NCBI RefSeq assembly: GCF_928368155.1
Contig: NZ_CAKMRU010000001.1
Span: forward strand, 874,001-938,000
Source: Anaerococcus ihuae
GTDB taxonomy: Bacteria > Bacillota > Clostridia > Tissierellales > Peptoniphilaceae
Length of the DNA stretch: 64,000 nt
Direction of reading: 5' to 3'
Both the position numbers and the translations under genes were made by a program. The stretch's first letter is position 1; every line of letters begins with the position of its first letter. The notes below the pieces were generated by a model, which ran no database searches, had not been told where the DNA came from, and saw nothing but the letters and a program-made list of their open reading frames with translations. Positions 27,013 through 36,750 of the stretch are shown piece by piece.

Positions 27013-28222
27013 ATTTATTGTAATCTTTCTTTGAAATATCAAATTCTAAAATCGAAGAATTTTCATCATAATCTTTTTTGTCTATATCGTAATTTGTCAT
27101 TATATAATCTAAAATTTTACCATTATTATAGGGAATTTTCATTGAAACTTTTATATAATCATCTTTTATAACCTCAACAATTTTCTCCTTTAGTTTTTCT
27201 ATATCCTCATCGTTTTTTGCTGATATATAAATTTTTTCTTCCCTTTTTTTGTAGCCCAAAAGTAGGGTCTCATTTTCTATTTTATCTATTTTATTAAAAA
27301 CATAAAGAATTTTTTTATCACCAATATCAATATCATCCAAGGCTTTGTCAATTGTATTTAATTGGGTTTCAATGTCATATGATGAATCAATCACAACTAA
27401 GAGCATATCTGAAAATTTTATTTCTTCAAGAGTTGTAAGAAAAGAATCGTTTAATTCTTTTGATAAATTATCAATAAATCCGACTGTATCAGTCAAGGTA
27501 ACCTTGGTATTTGAAAAATCTAGCCTTCTTGTTGATGTATCCAATGTTGCAAACAATAAATCATCAGAATAAACATATTTTTCCTTACCAAATATTTTTA
27601 GCATATTATTTAAAATAGTAGATTTTCCAGCATTGGTGTAGCCCAAAAGTGAAATATTTAAAATTTTCTCCCTTGATTTTCTATTTACACTTTTAGTTTT
27701 TTCTAAATCTTTTAGCTTATCTTCAAGACTTCTTATATCACGAACTATAGCTCTTTTATCTGTTTCAAGCATGGTTTCACCCGGTCCCCTTGTACCAATT
27801 CCACCAGATTGACGAGAAAGATAGGCAAACCATTTGTTTATTCTTGGCAATTGATATTTTAATTGTGCAAGCTTTATTTTTAATTTTGCCTCTTTTGTGT
27901 TTGCTCTTTGGGCGAAAATATCTAAAATTAAAGTTGTCCAATCAACTACATGAAGTTTCATTCTCTCTTCAAGGTTTCTAAGTTGTGATGCAGAAAGCTC
28001 CACATCAAAAACTACAGTTTTTACATCTAATTTTTTTGCTATATCTTCAATTTCAGAAACTTTTCCCGAGCCAATATAATAAGCTGGATTTACTTTTGTA
28101 ATAACCTGGCTAATTTTTGCAACAGATTTTCCACCAGCTGTATTAATTAAAGATTCAAGTTCAAATTCTTTATTTGGATTTTCATTTTTTTCAAAAACAT
28201 TTACTTGTATAACTTCTTGCAT
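26987..28222 (-). CDS. hflX: Ribosome-associated GTPase HflX
   Basis: GTPase that binds the 50S subunit and splits stalled or stressed ribosomes. The N-terminal HflX domain contains YYIGSGKVSEI and QLRNLEERM, then the glycine-rich SRQSGGIGTRGPGET. The G domain has LLGYTNAGKST, DTVGFIDNLS and VFNKIDKI. The 411-residue length is normal. AAAGGAAG precedes the ATG. It heads hflX-yigZ-yebC-lgt and diverges from the PBP gene. Confidence 0.95.
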   Translation of the reverse strand: MQEVIQVNVFEKNENPNKEFELESLINTAGGKSVAKISQVITKVNPAYYIGSGKVSEIEDIAKKLDVKTVVFDVELSASQLRNLEERMKLHVVDWTTLILDIFAQRANTKEAKLKIKLAQLKYQLPRINKWFAYLSRQSGGIGTRGPGETMLETDKRAIVRDIRSLEDKLKDLEKTKSVNRKSREKILNISLLGYTNAGKSTILNNMLKIFGKEKYVYSDDLLFATLDTSTRRLDFSNTKVTLTDTVGFIDNLSKELNDSFLTTLEEIKFSDMLLVVIDSSYDIETQLNTIDKALDDIDIGDKKILYVFNKIDKIENETLLLGYKKREEKIYISAKNDEDIEKLKEKIVEVIKDDYIKVSMKIPYNNGKILDYIMTNYDIDKKDYDENSSILEFDISKKDYNKYERYIEKN

Positions 28223-28404
28223 AAACTTCCTTTCTATAATAGATTATACAATTATTTGCTTTAAATAAAAGATTTGTAAAATAATAAGCAATAATTAATT
28301 TGAATTGATAGATTAAATTTATAAAAAATGATAAAATAAGAATAAGATTTAATTTATGATTAATTTTAAATAAAAAAATAAAGACTTTAGGCAAGGAGGT
28401 CAAA

Positions 28405-31281
28405 ATGAATAAAAAAATTTCCTCTATAGTTTTAAAAGTTTTACTTATAGCCTTATTTGCCTTTGGCATTTTGGCAACTGTATTTGCAGGATTAGTTGGC
28501 GGAGGAATTTTCGAGGTTATGAAAAAATCTCCAAAAGTTAGTCCAGAAAATATAAAATACGAAATGAGTGAAAATTCGACTATAGTTGATAAAGATGGAA
28601 ATGAAATTGATTCAATAAAAACAAATGAAAATAGAGATATAGTTGAAATCGACAAGGTTCCTGATAATTTAAAAAATGCATTTGTAGCAGTTGAAGACAG
28701 AAGATTTTATAAGCATGGAGGTATTGATCCAATATCAATACTTGGATCTGCTTTTGAAAATTTAAAAAGTGGGTCAATTGTTAGAGGAGGATCTACCCTA
28801 ACTCAACAGCTTGCAAGAAATACTTATCTTTCAAACGATCAAACTTATGAAAGAAAAATAAAAGAAATTTTTATAGCCCTAGAAATCGAAAAATCTTTAA
28901 GCAAGGATGAAATACTCGAAGCTTATATGAACAGGGTTTTTCTAGGTCAAAATGTCTATGGTGTTCAAGCTGCAGCCCAAACATATTTTTCAAAAGATGT
29001 AAGTAAATTAACTCTTGCAGAATGTGCAGCCATAGCTGGAATTGTACAATCTCCTACAGAATTTGCCCTATTTAAAACCGTCCCAACTTCAGAGGTAACT
29101 AACCAAAAAGTTTTTGGCGAGTTTTCTATTGATGGTCAAAAATACTCAGCAGTTTATAATGAAAAACCATTTGAAAGGCAAAAAGATGTACTTTTAAAAA
29201 TGAAAGAAGAAAATTACATTTCTGATAAAGAATATAAAGAAGCTTTAAGTGAAAATGTAGCAAAACATATTAAGCCACCAAAAGATAAAAAACCATTAAT
29301 GGAATCATATTTTAATACACTTTTAGAAAAACAAGTTGTAGAAAAGCTTGAAGATATTTATGATATTAGCGAAAAACAAGCTTATAATAAGCTTTATTAT
29401 GGTGGTTTAAAAATAACATCAACAATAGATACAAAAATCCAAGACCAAGTTGAGGAAATTTATGATAATTTTTCAGAATATATTATGGGAAACACTCAAG
29501 GTTGGTATAACGCCCCTCTTCTTGATTTAAGATATGATAATTATTCAAATATTATTAATGAACAAGGCCAAGTTTTATATTTTGCAAAATCAAATTTATT
29601 AAATGATAATAATGATTTGACTTTAAGAAATGACGAAGCGTATTTTGATGAAAATAATAATTTTATCATAAATTCAAGTAAATTAAGTCTTGATCAAACA
29701 AATATTATTTTGAAAAACTTCTATACTTTGGACGATCAAAATTCAAATCTTAGAACTCATAAAACTGGTTTTATACAACTTAGCTCAAACGACAATGTAA
29801 AAAAAGCAAATGATGGTTCAATAATCATTACTGAATCTTATCTAAAAAAACATAAGGACTTTGTAATTGCAAATGAATCTGGATCATACTCATTGAATAA
29901 ATCTTACTATGATATTGATCTTGAAGGAGTAATTCAACCTCAATCAGCAACTGTTGTAATGGATCATAAAAATGGTGAAATAAAAGCAGTTGTTGGTGGT
30001 CGTAATCAACAAGGTTTAAAAATTTTAAACAGAGCAATTGACCAGCCAAGACAACCTGCATCAACTATGAAACCTCTCGCAACCTACACTCCTGCTATCG
30101 ACAAAGGATATAGTTTAGCAACAGGAATTGACGATGTTCCATTTATGAGAAAAGAAAACGGTGAAATTTGGCCAGAAAATGTTTATAAGTCTTACAAAGG
30201 AATGGTTTCATTAAGAGATTCAATTGTATTTTCTGTTAATACTAATGCCGTACGTACTTTAAAAGATGTAGGTATAGATAAATCAAAAAAATATTTGGAA
30301 AAATTTGGTTTTATTAAAGAAGATGGTAATGATAATTTTGTTACAAAAGAGGAAAACCCAAAAAATAACGATGAAAATCTTGCAGCCATGGGGCTTGGAG
30401 CTATGACAAATGGAATGACTTTAGTTGATATGACCGCAGCCTATGCAGCCTTAGCTAATGGCGGTGAATATCTTGAACCTCTATCATTTTCAAAAATTGA
30501 AGATAATAAGGGAAAAGTTATTTTTGATGAAAAGGATAAAAAGAAAAATAAGGTAACCAGTCCTCAAACAGCTTATCAAATCACATCAGCATTAAAATCA
30601 ACAGCAGATTATTATAAAACAATAAGTCCAATAGGAATTGATTATGGAACAAAAACTGGTTCAAGCGAAAATAATATTGACTTTTGGTCAATAGGTTATA
30701 GTCCTTACTATACTGTTGGAGTTTGGATGGGTTCTGATGATCAAAATATTTATCAAAATGATTATTCAACAACAAGAGCTGAAGTTATTTGGAAAAATAT
30801 AAATAATCAAATTTTAGATGGATATGAACAAGCTAAGTTTGAAGAGCCTGATGGAATAATTCATGCAAAAGTTGATACAATAAGCGGAAAGCTTCCAACT
30901 CAAGCGTCTTATTCAGACCCAAGAAATACAGTAAAAGATGAAATATTTACAAAAGATAATCTACCAAAAAAAGAAGATGATATGCACGTTTGGATAACTG
31001 TAGATTCTAGAAATAATCTGCTTGCTTCAAGCAAAACTCCAAAGCGTTTCCAAGCTGTTAGAGCCTTCGTTGATAGGAAAAATTCTTATGATCCAAATAA
31101 GTGGGATGGAATTGTTCCTGAAGATTGGAAGTATGGTATTCCTTACAAATATTCAGATTTAGGTGAAGAAAAACCAAAATCTGATAAAAAATCTGGAAAA
31201 GACCAGGATAAAAAAGATAAAAACAATACAAATAATCAAAATAACCTAGGAAATAATCTAGGAAATCAAAATAATAGATGA
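28405..31281 (+). CDS. ponA: Class A penicillin-binding protein (PBP1A type)
   Basis: Bifunctional peptidoglycan synthase. A short cytoplasmic tail and one membrane segment (about 10-32) precede the GT51 glycosyltransferase domain with catalytic Glu97 in VEDRRFYKHGGID and TQQLARNTY. The transpeptidase domain follows with S553-T-M-K, S610-V-N and K750-T-G. The 958 residues include a long inserted region between the domains (about 345-500) and a low-complexity Asn/Lys/Gln-rich tail. AAGGAGGT precedes the ATG. It is the only PBP here, as the division cluster lacks ftsI. Confidence 0.95.
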   Translation: MNKKISSIVLKVLLIALFAFGILATVFAGLVGGGIFEVMKKSPKVSPENIKYEMSENSTIVDKDGNEIDSIKTNENRDIVEIDKVPDNLKNAFVAVEDRRFYKHGGIDPISILGSAFENLKSGSIVRGGSTLTQQLARNTYLSNDQTYERKIKEIFIALEIEKSLSKDEILEAYMNRVFLGQNVYGVQAAAQTYFSKDVSKLTLAECAAIAGIVQSPTEFALFKTVPTSEVTNQKVFGEFSIDGQKYSAVYNEKPFERQKDVLLKMKEENYISDKEYKEALSENVAKHIKPPKDKKPLMESYFNTLLEKQVVEKLEDIYDISEKQAYNKLYYGGLKITSTIDTKIQDQVEEIYDNFSEYIMGNTQGWYNAPLLDLRYDNYSNIINEQGQVLYFAKSNLLNDNNDLTLRNDEAYFDENNNFIINSSKLSLDQTNIILKNFYTLDDQNSNLRTHKTGFIQLSSNDNVKKANDGSIIITESYLKKHKDFVIANESGSYSLNKSYYDIDLEGVIQPQSATVVMDHKNGEIKAVVGGRNQQGLKILNRAIDQPRQPASTMKPLATYTPAIDKGYSLATGIDDVPFMRKENGEIWPENVYKSYKGMVSLRDSIVFSVNTNAVRTLKDVGIDKSKKYLEKFGFIKEDGNDNFVTKEENPKNNDENLAAMGLGAMTNGMTLVDMTAAYAALANGGEYLEPLSFSKIEDNKGKVIFDEKDKKKNKVTSPQTAYQITSALKSTADYYKTISPIGIDYGTKTGSSENNIDFWSIGYSPYYTVGVWMGSDDQNIYQNDYSTTRAEVIWKNINNQILDGYEQAKFEEPDGIIHAKVDTISGKLPTQASYSDPRNTVKDEIFTKDNLPKKEDDMHVWITVDSRNNLLASSKTPKRFQAVRAFVDRKNSYDPNKWDGIVPEDWKYGIPYKYSDLGEEKPKSDKKSGKDQDKKDKNNTNNQNNLGNNLGNQNNR

Positions 31282-31300
31282 ATTATTAAATTAAGTACTA

Positions 31301-31326
31301 AAAAAAGAGCCTAGGCTCTTTTTTTT
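31301..31326. terminator. Bidirectional terminator
   Basis: AAAAAGAGCCTAGGCTCTTTTT, a perfect palindrome with A and T runs on either side, between the convergent PBP and kinase genes. Confidence 0.85.
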
Positions 31327-31831
31327 ATGCTATTGATTGTAAAAATAAATCTTTTTTATTATCGTTGTCTATTATCACAATCTTTTTTTCAAGTTTCAAC
31401 TTATTTAATTTTTCTAAAATTTTATTTCTTTCTTTCTTATTAAAATTTAAAAGCCAAGTTATATAATCTTTGTTTAACTTTTCTGTTCTATCAAGGCTAG
31501 GATCATCTTCATTGTTTTTTTCAGTTAAGGATCTTTTTACCGATCTTTTTAAATTTGTTACTGGTGGAAAATCTAAAAAAATAATTGTATCGCTGGCTTC
31601 TAATCTTAAGTCCAAAGTATCTGGATAATAACCATCAAAAATAAACGAATCATTTTTTTCTATTATATCTTTTTGAATAGATAAAAATTCTTCATCACTT
31701 ATATGCTCATTATCGTTTATCCACCAAATTTTATTTAAGTAAAAAACTTCTATGTCAAGCTTGTCTCCAAGTTCTTTGGCAAGAGTTGATTTTCCGGAAC
31801 CTCCGGATCCAATTATAGTTATTTTTTCCAT
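31325..31831 (-). CDS. Adenylate kinase-like P-loop protein (FlaR/topology-modulation type)
   Basis: Small P-loop kinase-like protein (168 residues). The Walker A motif IIGSGGSGKSTLAKEL is at the N-terminus, with a DxxYW-like region (VFYLNKIWW) and FDGYYPDTLDLRLEASDTIIFLDFP in the centre. This is the pattern of small proteins often annotated as DNA topology modulation protein or adenylate kinase-like; their substrates are largely unproven. GGAGGAATT precedes the ATG. It follows thyA on the same strand, 50 nt apart, so a nucleotide-related role is possible but unsupported. Confidence 0.75.
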   Translation of the reverse strand: MEKITIIGSGGSGKSTLAKELGDKLDIEVFYLNKIWWINDNEHISDEEFLSIQKDIIEKNDSFIFDGYYPDTLDLRLEASDTIIFLDFPPVTNLKRSVKRSLTEKNNEDDPSLDRTEKLNKDYITWLLNFNKKERNKILEKLNKLKLEKKIVIIDNDNKKDLFLQSIA

Positions 31832-31881
31832 AATTCCTCCATACCGATTGACTATACTTAAAATTTATTACATTTCAACAC

Positions 31882-32748
31882 CTAAAGTGCTATGTCAATA
31901 TCATACTTTGTTTGGTCTGGATAATAATCTAATAATTTAAAATCATCAATTGTAAAATCTTTGAACTCTTTAATTTCTGGATTAATTTCAAGTCTTGGTT
32001 TGCTTTTTTCATCTACTTTTATTTCCATAATTTTTTCAATACTTGGTATATGTTTTTTATATATGTGATAATTTTGTATAAAATGAACAAAATCCCCTGC
32101 CTTGTATCCTGTTACTTGAGCAATCATTCTTAATAAAACATAATATTGAAATGCATTTATTCCACCAGGAGCTGCAGCTGCCAAAAAATCTCCACTTCTT
32201 TGAACCAAAGTAAGATTTAAATATTCTCCACTTACAGTCCACATCGTTAAAAATGCACATGGAATTAAAGTCATATCTGCCATATCATCAACATCAATAA
32301 GATTCATTATTAGCCTTCTGTTTAAAGGATTATTTTTTATTTGATCGATAAGTCTATCAATTTGATTTGTAAGCTTTCCAGTTTCTGGGGATTTAAATTT
32401 TTTATTTATTTGATATCCGTAAGCTGTCCCCAAATTTCCGTCTTCATTTTTCCATGAATCCCAATAATTAACCTTATATTTTTCTTTTAATAAATTTACG
32501 TCATTGGACCTATCTTGATAAATCCACAAAATTTCTTTAATCGCCGATTTCCAAGCAATTTTTCTCAAACTAATTAGAGGTACTTCTCCTTTCTCATAGC
32601 TAACAACTTGTTGGGGCAAAAATTTTGTATAAGCACTTTGCCCATCTTCCCAAACTGGTCTTACCTCTTTGTTTAATTTTTCTTCATCGTATCCTTTTTC
32701 CAATATTTCTTTTGCAATTTCTATATATTTTTTATCTACATTATTCAT
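31882..32748 (-). CDS. thyA: Thymidylate synthase ThyA
   Basis: Methylates dUMP to dTMP with methylene-tetrahydrofolate. It resembles the subtype with VPLISLRKIAWKSAIKEILWI and NDVNLLKEKYKVNYWDSW. The catalytic Cys164 sits in LIPCAF. The phosphate-binding segment starts QRSGD, but the usual LGxPFN is replaced by a longer AAAAPGGIN, which puts the conserved Asn198 three residues further on. The C-terminal region DFTIDDFKLLDYYP is typical. It is 288 residues; the last bases of the gene are close to the kinase start. I judge it functional. Confidence 0.93.
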   Translation of the reverse strand: MNNVDKKYIEIAKEILEKGYDEEKLNKEVRPVWEDGQSAYTKFLPQQVVSYEKGEVPLISLRKIAWKSAIKEILWIYQDRSNDVNLLKEKYKVNYWDSWKNEDGNLGTAYGYQINKKFKSPETGKLTNQIDRLIDQIKNNPLNRRLIMNLIDVDDMADMTLIPCAFLTMWTVSGEYLNLTLVQRSGDFLAAAAPGGINAFQYYVLLRMIAQVTGYKAGDFVHFIQNYHIYKKHIPSIEKIMEIKVDEKSKPRLEINPEIKEFKDFTIDDFKLLDYYPDQTKYDIDIAL

Positions 32749-32771
32749 GAATTCATTATATCATGAAAAAT

Positions 32772-32802
32772 TCAAAAGAAAAAAGGCTGGTCAAGCCAGC
32801 CT
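32772..32802 (-). terminator. Terminator after the GlsB-like gene
   Basis: AGGCTGG-loop-CCAGCCT hairpin followed on the minus strand by a T-rich run. Separates the GlsB-like gene from thyA. Confidence 0.8.
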
Positions 32803-32813
32803 AAAATTTTTAC

Positions 32814-33059
32814 CTATTTATTTTTCTTTGTAATTAAATTATAAACATAAATTAAAATTACTGATCCCAAGATTCCTGAAATTAAACTTCCAATAAATCC
32901 TGATACATTGATATTTACTATGCCAAGTACCCAAGAACCTATAGCTCCTCCAATAATTCCTACAACTATATTTGCTATAGCTCCCATTTGAGCATCTGTT
33001 TTCATAATCATACTTGCGATCCAACCGCAAAGTGCACCTATTATAATTGAACTAATCAT
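32814..33059 (-). CDS. GlsB/YeaQ/YmgE family membrane protein
   Basis: Small membrane protein (81 residues) of the so-called transglycosylase-associated family, whose real function is unknown; relatives respond to stress. It starts [19 protein letters not shown] and contains [16 protein letters not shown], giving three hydrophobic segments with Gly-rich faces, and ends with a Lys-rich tail. The ATG at 33059 has AAGGAG before it. A longer reading to 33134 adds a charged stretch without a ribosome binding site and is unlikely. Confidence 0.88.
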   Translation of the reverse strand: MISSIIIGALCGWIASMIMKTDAQMGAIANIVVGIIGGAIGSWVLGIVNINVSGFIGSLISGILGSVILIYVYNLITKKNK

Positions 33060-33175
33060 ATTTCTCTCCTTAAATTTAAAATTTGTATCTTCATTTACTT
33101 TATTATAATACCCATTAAATCTGATTTTCATCATTTTTTTATTTTTACATAATATAAACTAAATAATAAGATATA

Positions 33176-33204
33176 TTAAGCTTAAATAATTAATAAGGTA
33201 TAAT
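33176..33204 (+). promoter_or_regulatory. Possible promoter of the first two-component operon
   Basis: Perfect TATAAT (33199-33204) with a weak TTAAGC 17 bp upstream. The response regulator ATG is at 33223. Confidence 0.45.
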
Positions 33205-33222
33205 AAATTTGAGGTGAAATCA

Positions 33223-33936
33223 ATGAATGATATAAATATATTAATTGTAGAAGATGAAGAAGGTATTTCAAAAATTATAAAATCTTATCTTGAAAAAGAA
33301 GGTTATAATGTTTTTCAAGCCTTTGATGGAAAAGAGGGTTTAAATTATTTTGAAAATGAAGAAATCGACTTAATTTTACTTGATCTTATGATTCCAGAAA
33401 TTTCTGGCGAAGATCTTATCAAAGAAATTAGAAATAAATCTAACGTCCCTGTAATTATGGTTACTGCAAAAGTTAATGAAGAAGATATAATTAACGGTTT
33501 AAAACTTGGTGCTGATGATTACATGACAAAGCCTTTTTCTCCAAAGGAATTAGTTCAAAGAATAAAAACTGTATTGAGAAGAATTGAAAAATATAATATT
33601 CCAAGAGCAGATATTATAAAGACAACTGACGGCAGACTAGAAATGGATCTTGAATACAATAGATTTTTTAAAGATGGTAAAGAAATTTCTCTTACAAAAA
33701 ATGAATTTCAAATCGTTAAAACTTTATTTTCAAATCCAAACAAAATTTTTACCAGAGAAGAAATTATTGAGATTACTTTTGGTTTTGATTATGATGCCTA
33801 TGACAGAGCAATTGATACCCATATTAAAAATATTAGACAAAAAATAGAAGACAATCCAAAAAAACCATCTTATATTAAAACAATTTATGGTATGGGATAT
33901 AAATCTGGTGGTGTCGATGACGTCTCTACGAAATAA
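33223..33936 (+). CDS. OmpR/PhoB family response regulator
   Basis: Receiver domain with the acidic pair in VEDEEG, phosphoacceptor Asp54 in LILLDLM, and the conserved Lys in DYMTKPF. A winged-helix DNA-binding domain ends IKTIYGMGYK. It is 237 residues from the ATG at 33223, which has GAGGTG 7 nt upstream; a GTG at 33214 lies within the ribosome binding site. The gene overlaps the following histidine kinase. The signal and regulon are not evident. Confidence 0.93.
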   Translation: MNDINILIVEDEEGISKIIKSYLEKEGYNVFQAFDGKEGLNYFENEEIDLILLDLMIPEISGEDLIKEIRNKSNVPVIMVTAKVNEEDIINGLKLGADDYMTKPFSPKELVQRIKTVLRRIEKYNIPRADIIKTTDGRLEMDLEYNRFFKDGKEISLTKNEFQIVKTLFSNPNKIFTREEIIEITFGFDYDAYDRAIDTHIKNIRQKIEDNPKKPSYIKTIYGMGYKSGGVDDVSTK

Positions 33937-35233
33937 AATTGTTAGAAATTTTGTCGCCGGTATTTTTGCCTGCATTTTGGTATTTTCAATTGCAATTTCT
34001 TACTTATTAAGTATTTACACTAAAAATTTTATTGCAAGCACTGAAGATAATATGCCCATACAAATTAAAAAACAATTTGAAAATATTTTCGAAGACAATG
34101 ATTTGTACACTATGAAAGAAAGACTTGGTAAATTTTCTAAGTCCTTAAATATAGATATAGAAATTTTAAATAAAGACAAGGAAACTGTAATGAGTTTTAA
34201 GGGCAGAGATGATGATGAAACTGCCCTTACCACTACAAAAAGTTATGATATTATTAATCCTAACTTAAATGAATATAGGGGGCAGTTGATTATTACATAT
34301 GATACTGGAGAAATGGCTGCAAATGAACTTTTAAATAATTTTAGAAATTCAATTATTATAGCCATTATCATGTCTTTATCTATTGGGATTATAATAGCCT
34401 TAATTCTTTCGACAAATATAACAAATCCAATAAAACAAATATCCGATGCAACTTTGAAAATAAAAGATGAAGATTATGACATCAAATTAGAAGAAAGTAA
34501 AATCATAGAACTTGAAAATTTGCAAAACAATATAAGGTATCTTTCAAGAAATTTGAAAAATCAAAAATATGTAAGAAAGCAATATGCTCAAGATATATCT
34601 CACGAGCTTAGAACTCCTATTACTAATCTTCAACTTTATATAGAAGCTATTAAAGATGGGGTTATTGAAGTTGATGATCAAACCTTATCTTCCCTTCTCG
34701 AGGAAATTCACAGGCTCGAAGGTCTTGTTGTAAATTTAAATAAATCTTTTAATGATAATTCCGAATATTTTAAAATTAACAAAAAAGAATTTGACCTATC
34801 CCAACATATAAAATTAATTCTTGAAACTATAAAACCAAGGCTTAATAAACTAGATATTTCCTTGATTGAAGAAATTAAAGATGGGATAATAATTAATTCT
34901 GACAAGGATAAAATAAGCCAAGTTGTTCAAAATTTAATTTCAAATGCAATAAAGGCAATAAAAAATGATGGCTTAATAAGGGTAAGTTTACACGAAGATA
35001 AAAATAATATTTATATAGATGTAAAAGATAATGGGGTTGGAATTTCTGACGAGAAAAAAGAGATTATTTTCGAAAGATTTTATAGGATTGATGATGCCAG
35101 AAATACAAAAATAAACGGCCACGGTCTTGGACTTTCAATTAGCAAAAATTTTGTGGAAAGTCTTGGTGGCAAAATAAAATTAAAATCAAAACCTGGTAAG
35201 GGATCAACTTTTTCTGTGATTTTCCCTAAATGA
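33917..35233 (+). CDS. Sensor histidine kinase
   Basis: HAMP-type membrane kinase (438 residues). The first membrane helix (about 12-30) is followed by an extracytoplasmic sensor region of roughly 100 residues, a second helix (about 140-165), HAMP, and a HisKA dimerisation domain with phospho-acceptor His in DISHELRTPITNL. The HATPase_c domain has NLISNAIKAI, VKDNGVGIS and HGLGLSISKNF. I start at the ATG at 33917 (MTSLRNKIV), which overlaps the end of the response regulator; GGTGG lies just upstream. Confidence 0.92.
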   Translation: MTSLRNKIVRNFVAGIFACILVFSIAISYLLSIYTKNFIASTEDNMPIQIKKQFENIFEDNDLYTMKERLGKFSKSLNIDIEILNKDKETVMSFKGRDDDETALTTTKSYDIINPNLNEYRGQLIITYDTGEMAANELLNNFRNSIIIAIIMSLSIGIIIALILSTNITNPIKQISDATLKIKDEDYDIKLEESKIIELENLQNNIRYLSRNLKNQKYVRKQYAQDISHELRTPITNLQLYIEAIKDGVIEVDDQTLSSLLEEIHRLEGLVVNLNKSFNDNSEYFKINKKEFDLSQHIKLILETIKPRLNKLDISLIEEIKDGIIINSDKDKISQVVQNLISNAIKAIKNDGLIRVSLHEDKNNIYIDVKDNGVGISDEKKEIIFERFYRIDDARNTKINGHGLGLSISKNFVESLGGKIKLKSKPGKGSTFSVIFPK

Positions 35234-35263
35234 TTATGTATGTATTTAAGATTTATTTGTATA

Positions 35264-35291
35264 TTTACATAATTATTTGATATATTATAAT
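35264..35291 (+). promoter_or_regulatory. Promoter of the S41-like gene
   Basis: TTTACA (35264-35269), 16-bp spacer, TATAAT (35286-35291); the start codon follows at 35303. The gene is therefore at least partly independent of the two-component operon. Confidence 0.65.
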
Positions 35292-35302
35292 ACAGGTGAA
35301 TT

Positions 35303-36697
35303 ATGAAAAGAAAAAGAGACAAAAACAAAAAAAATCAATCCGCATCAAGAAATAAAAGAGAAAAAGTCAGAAAAAAAGATATAAAAATAAGATCTCAAAA
35401 TCCAAATATTAGAAAAAGATCAAAAAAAAGAATGAAGGCCTTAAAAAGAAAATATATGAAAAGAAGAGCAGGCCTTGTTTTAGCCCTTATTTTTATAATT
35501 TTTTTATCTGCAAAAACTCTTATAAGAAAAATTAATAAGTATGACAAGTACACTTATCCAAAATTTAGACAAGAAGTTATGGATTCTATCACCAAGGAAA
35601 TCTATGTTGGAAACACTGAAGATAGGTCGCTTACAAGTGCAGAAAAAATTTCTGATTTCAATAAACTTTCTTATTATATTTCAAGAAATTACGCTCTTGA
35701 TAAGGAAAATGAAAAAAATTATAAAATATTAATTGATCAAACTGAAACTTTCAAAAAAAAGGTTAAAAAATCTAAATCTGACCAAGAATTTTTTGACATT
35801 GTTTCATCATATCTTTCAATTTTGGATGATAACAGAACACATCTTCTTGATGTAAAAACTTATAATAGTATTTTCCCTTACTATAAGGAACACAAGAACT
35901 CTCCAAGAGGAAAAATTTTAGGAGATGCTCAAGTTGTAAATAGGTACAAAAGATTATTTGAAAGAAAAGACAAACTTTTAGGCCTTGATATTAAAGAAAA
36001 TAATAAAATTTTAGAATTAAATATACCCAACTTTAATTCAAATAATATAAAAGAAGACAAGGAAAAAATAAGGCAAGTCTTAAAAAATAATCAAAATATT
36101 TCTTATATTTTTATAAATTTAAGTCAAAATGAATCAATTGATGATAAGTATGCAAATGAAATTCTTCCTTTATTAATTTATAAGGACTATAATTTTGAAA
36201 AAGTTGTTTTTTATAGGGGAAATCTCTTAAAACAAAGTCTTTCTTATATGAAAAATAACAAGGACAAAACCACAACCTCTTCTTCATTTATAGAAAATCA
36301 AGCTATAAAATTTCCTGAAGATACAAAAGAAATTAATAAAGAAAATTATATGTATTATGATCAGATAAAAACTGAAATAAAAAAAGATCAAAATATGCCT
36401 AACAAAAAAATATATGTCCTCACAAATGACAATACAAAAAACGAAGCCATTAGATTTGCAAATATTTTGAAAAATACATCTGATGCCACTGTAATAAAAA
36501 ATAGTTTCGAAGGTGATAACACAAGAAATGATATAATTTATTATTTAAGATCTGATATAATTAAACTTGATCATTCAGGACTTTTGATTTCAATAAATTC
36601 TTCAAAATCTTTGAATGAAGATGATAAATATTTAAAATACGATCAAATTATAAATGCAAAAGACCCTTACAAAAAAGTTTTATCAATGATTAAATAA
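35303..36697 (+). CDS. Membrane-anchored S41-peptidase-like protein without catalytic Ser
   Basis: 464 residues, not firmly identified. The first 56 are extremely basic (mostly Lys and Arg), then one membrane helix (about 57-72), then an exported region. That region resembles tail-specific (S41) proteases: DIVSSYLSILDDNRTHLLD (166-183) matches the helical lid, ISYIFINLSQNES the core strand, and IYVLTNDNTKNEAIRFANIL (370-389) the motif where the nucleophile normally lies in a SSAE-like turn. Here the positions are Lys/Asn, so the nucleophile appears lost. No PDZ domain is seen. It follows a two-component system, 70 nt behind the kinase. Role unknown. Confidence 0.55.
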   Translation: MKRKRDKNKKNQSASRNKREKVRKKDIKIRSQNPNIRKRSKKRMKALKRKYMKRRAGLVLALIFIIFLSAKTLIRKINKYDKYTYPKFRQEVMDSITKEIYVGNTEDRSLTSAEKISDFNKLSYYISRNYALDKENEKNYKILIDQTETFKKKVKKSKSDQEFFDIVSSYLSILDDNRTHLLDVKTYNSIFPYYKEHKNSPRGKILGDAQVVNRYKRLFERKDKLLGLDIKENNKILELNIPNFNSNNIKEDKEKIRQVLKNNQNISYIFINLSQNESIDDKYANEILPLLIYKDYNFEKVVFYRGNLLKQSLSYMKNNKDKTTTSSSFIENQAIKFPEDTKEINKENYMYYDQIKTEIKKDQNMPNKKIYVLTNDNTKNEAIRFANILKNTSDATVIKNSFEGDNTRNDIIYYLRSDIIKLDHSGLLISINSSKSLNEDDKYLKYDQIINAKDPYKKVLSMIK

Positions 36698-36706
36698 TAT
36701 TTACAA

Positions 36707-36742
36707 GAAAAAATCCTAAAGGAAATCTCCTCTAGGATTTTT
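36707..36742. terminator. Bidirectional terminator
   Basis: ATCCTA-AGGA pairs with TCCT-TAGGAT, with A and T runs on the outsides, between convergent genes. Confidence 0.8.
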
Positions 36743-36750
36743 AATTTGTC

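Noticed and set aside
28191-28655. Open frame on the minus strand across the hflX-PBP intergenic region
   Set aside because: It runs antisense into the PBP start and has no homology that I recognise.
31882-32748. thyA as an inactive pseudogene because of the altered LGxPFN region
   Set aside because: Catalytic Cys, the Arg/Ser of QRS and the C-terminal region are intact and the frame is open.
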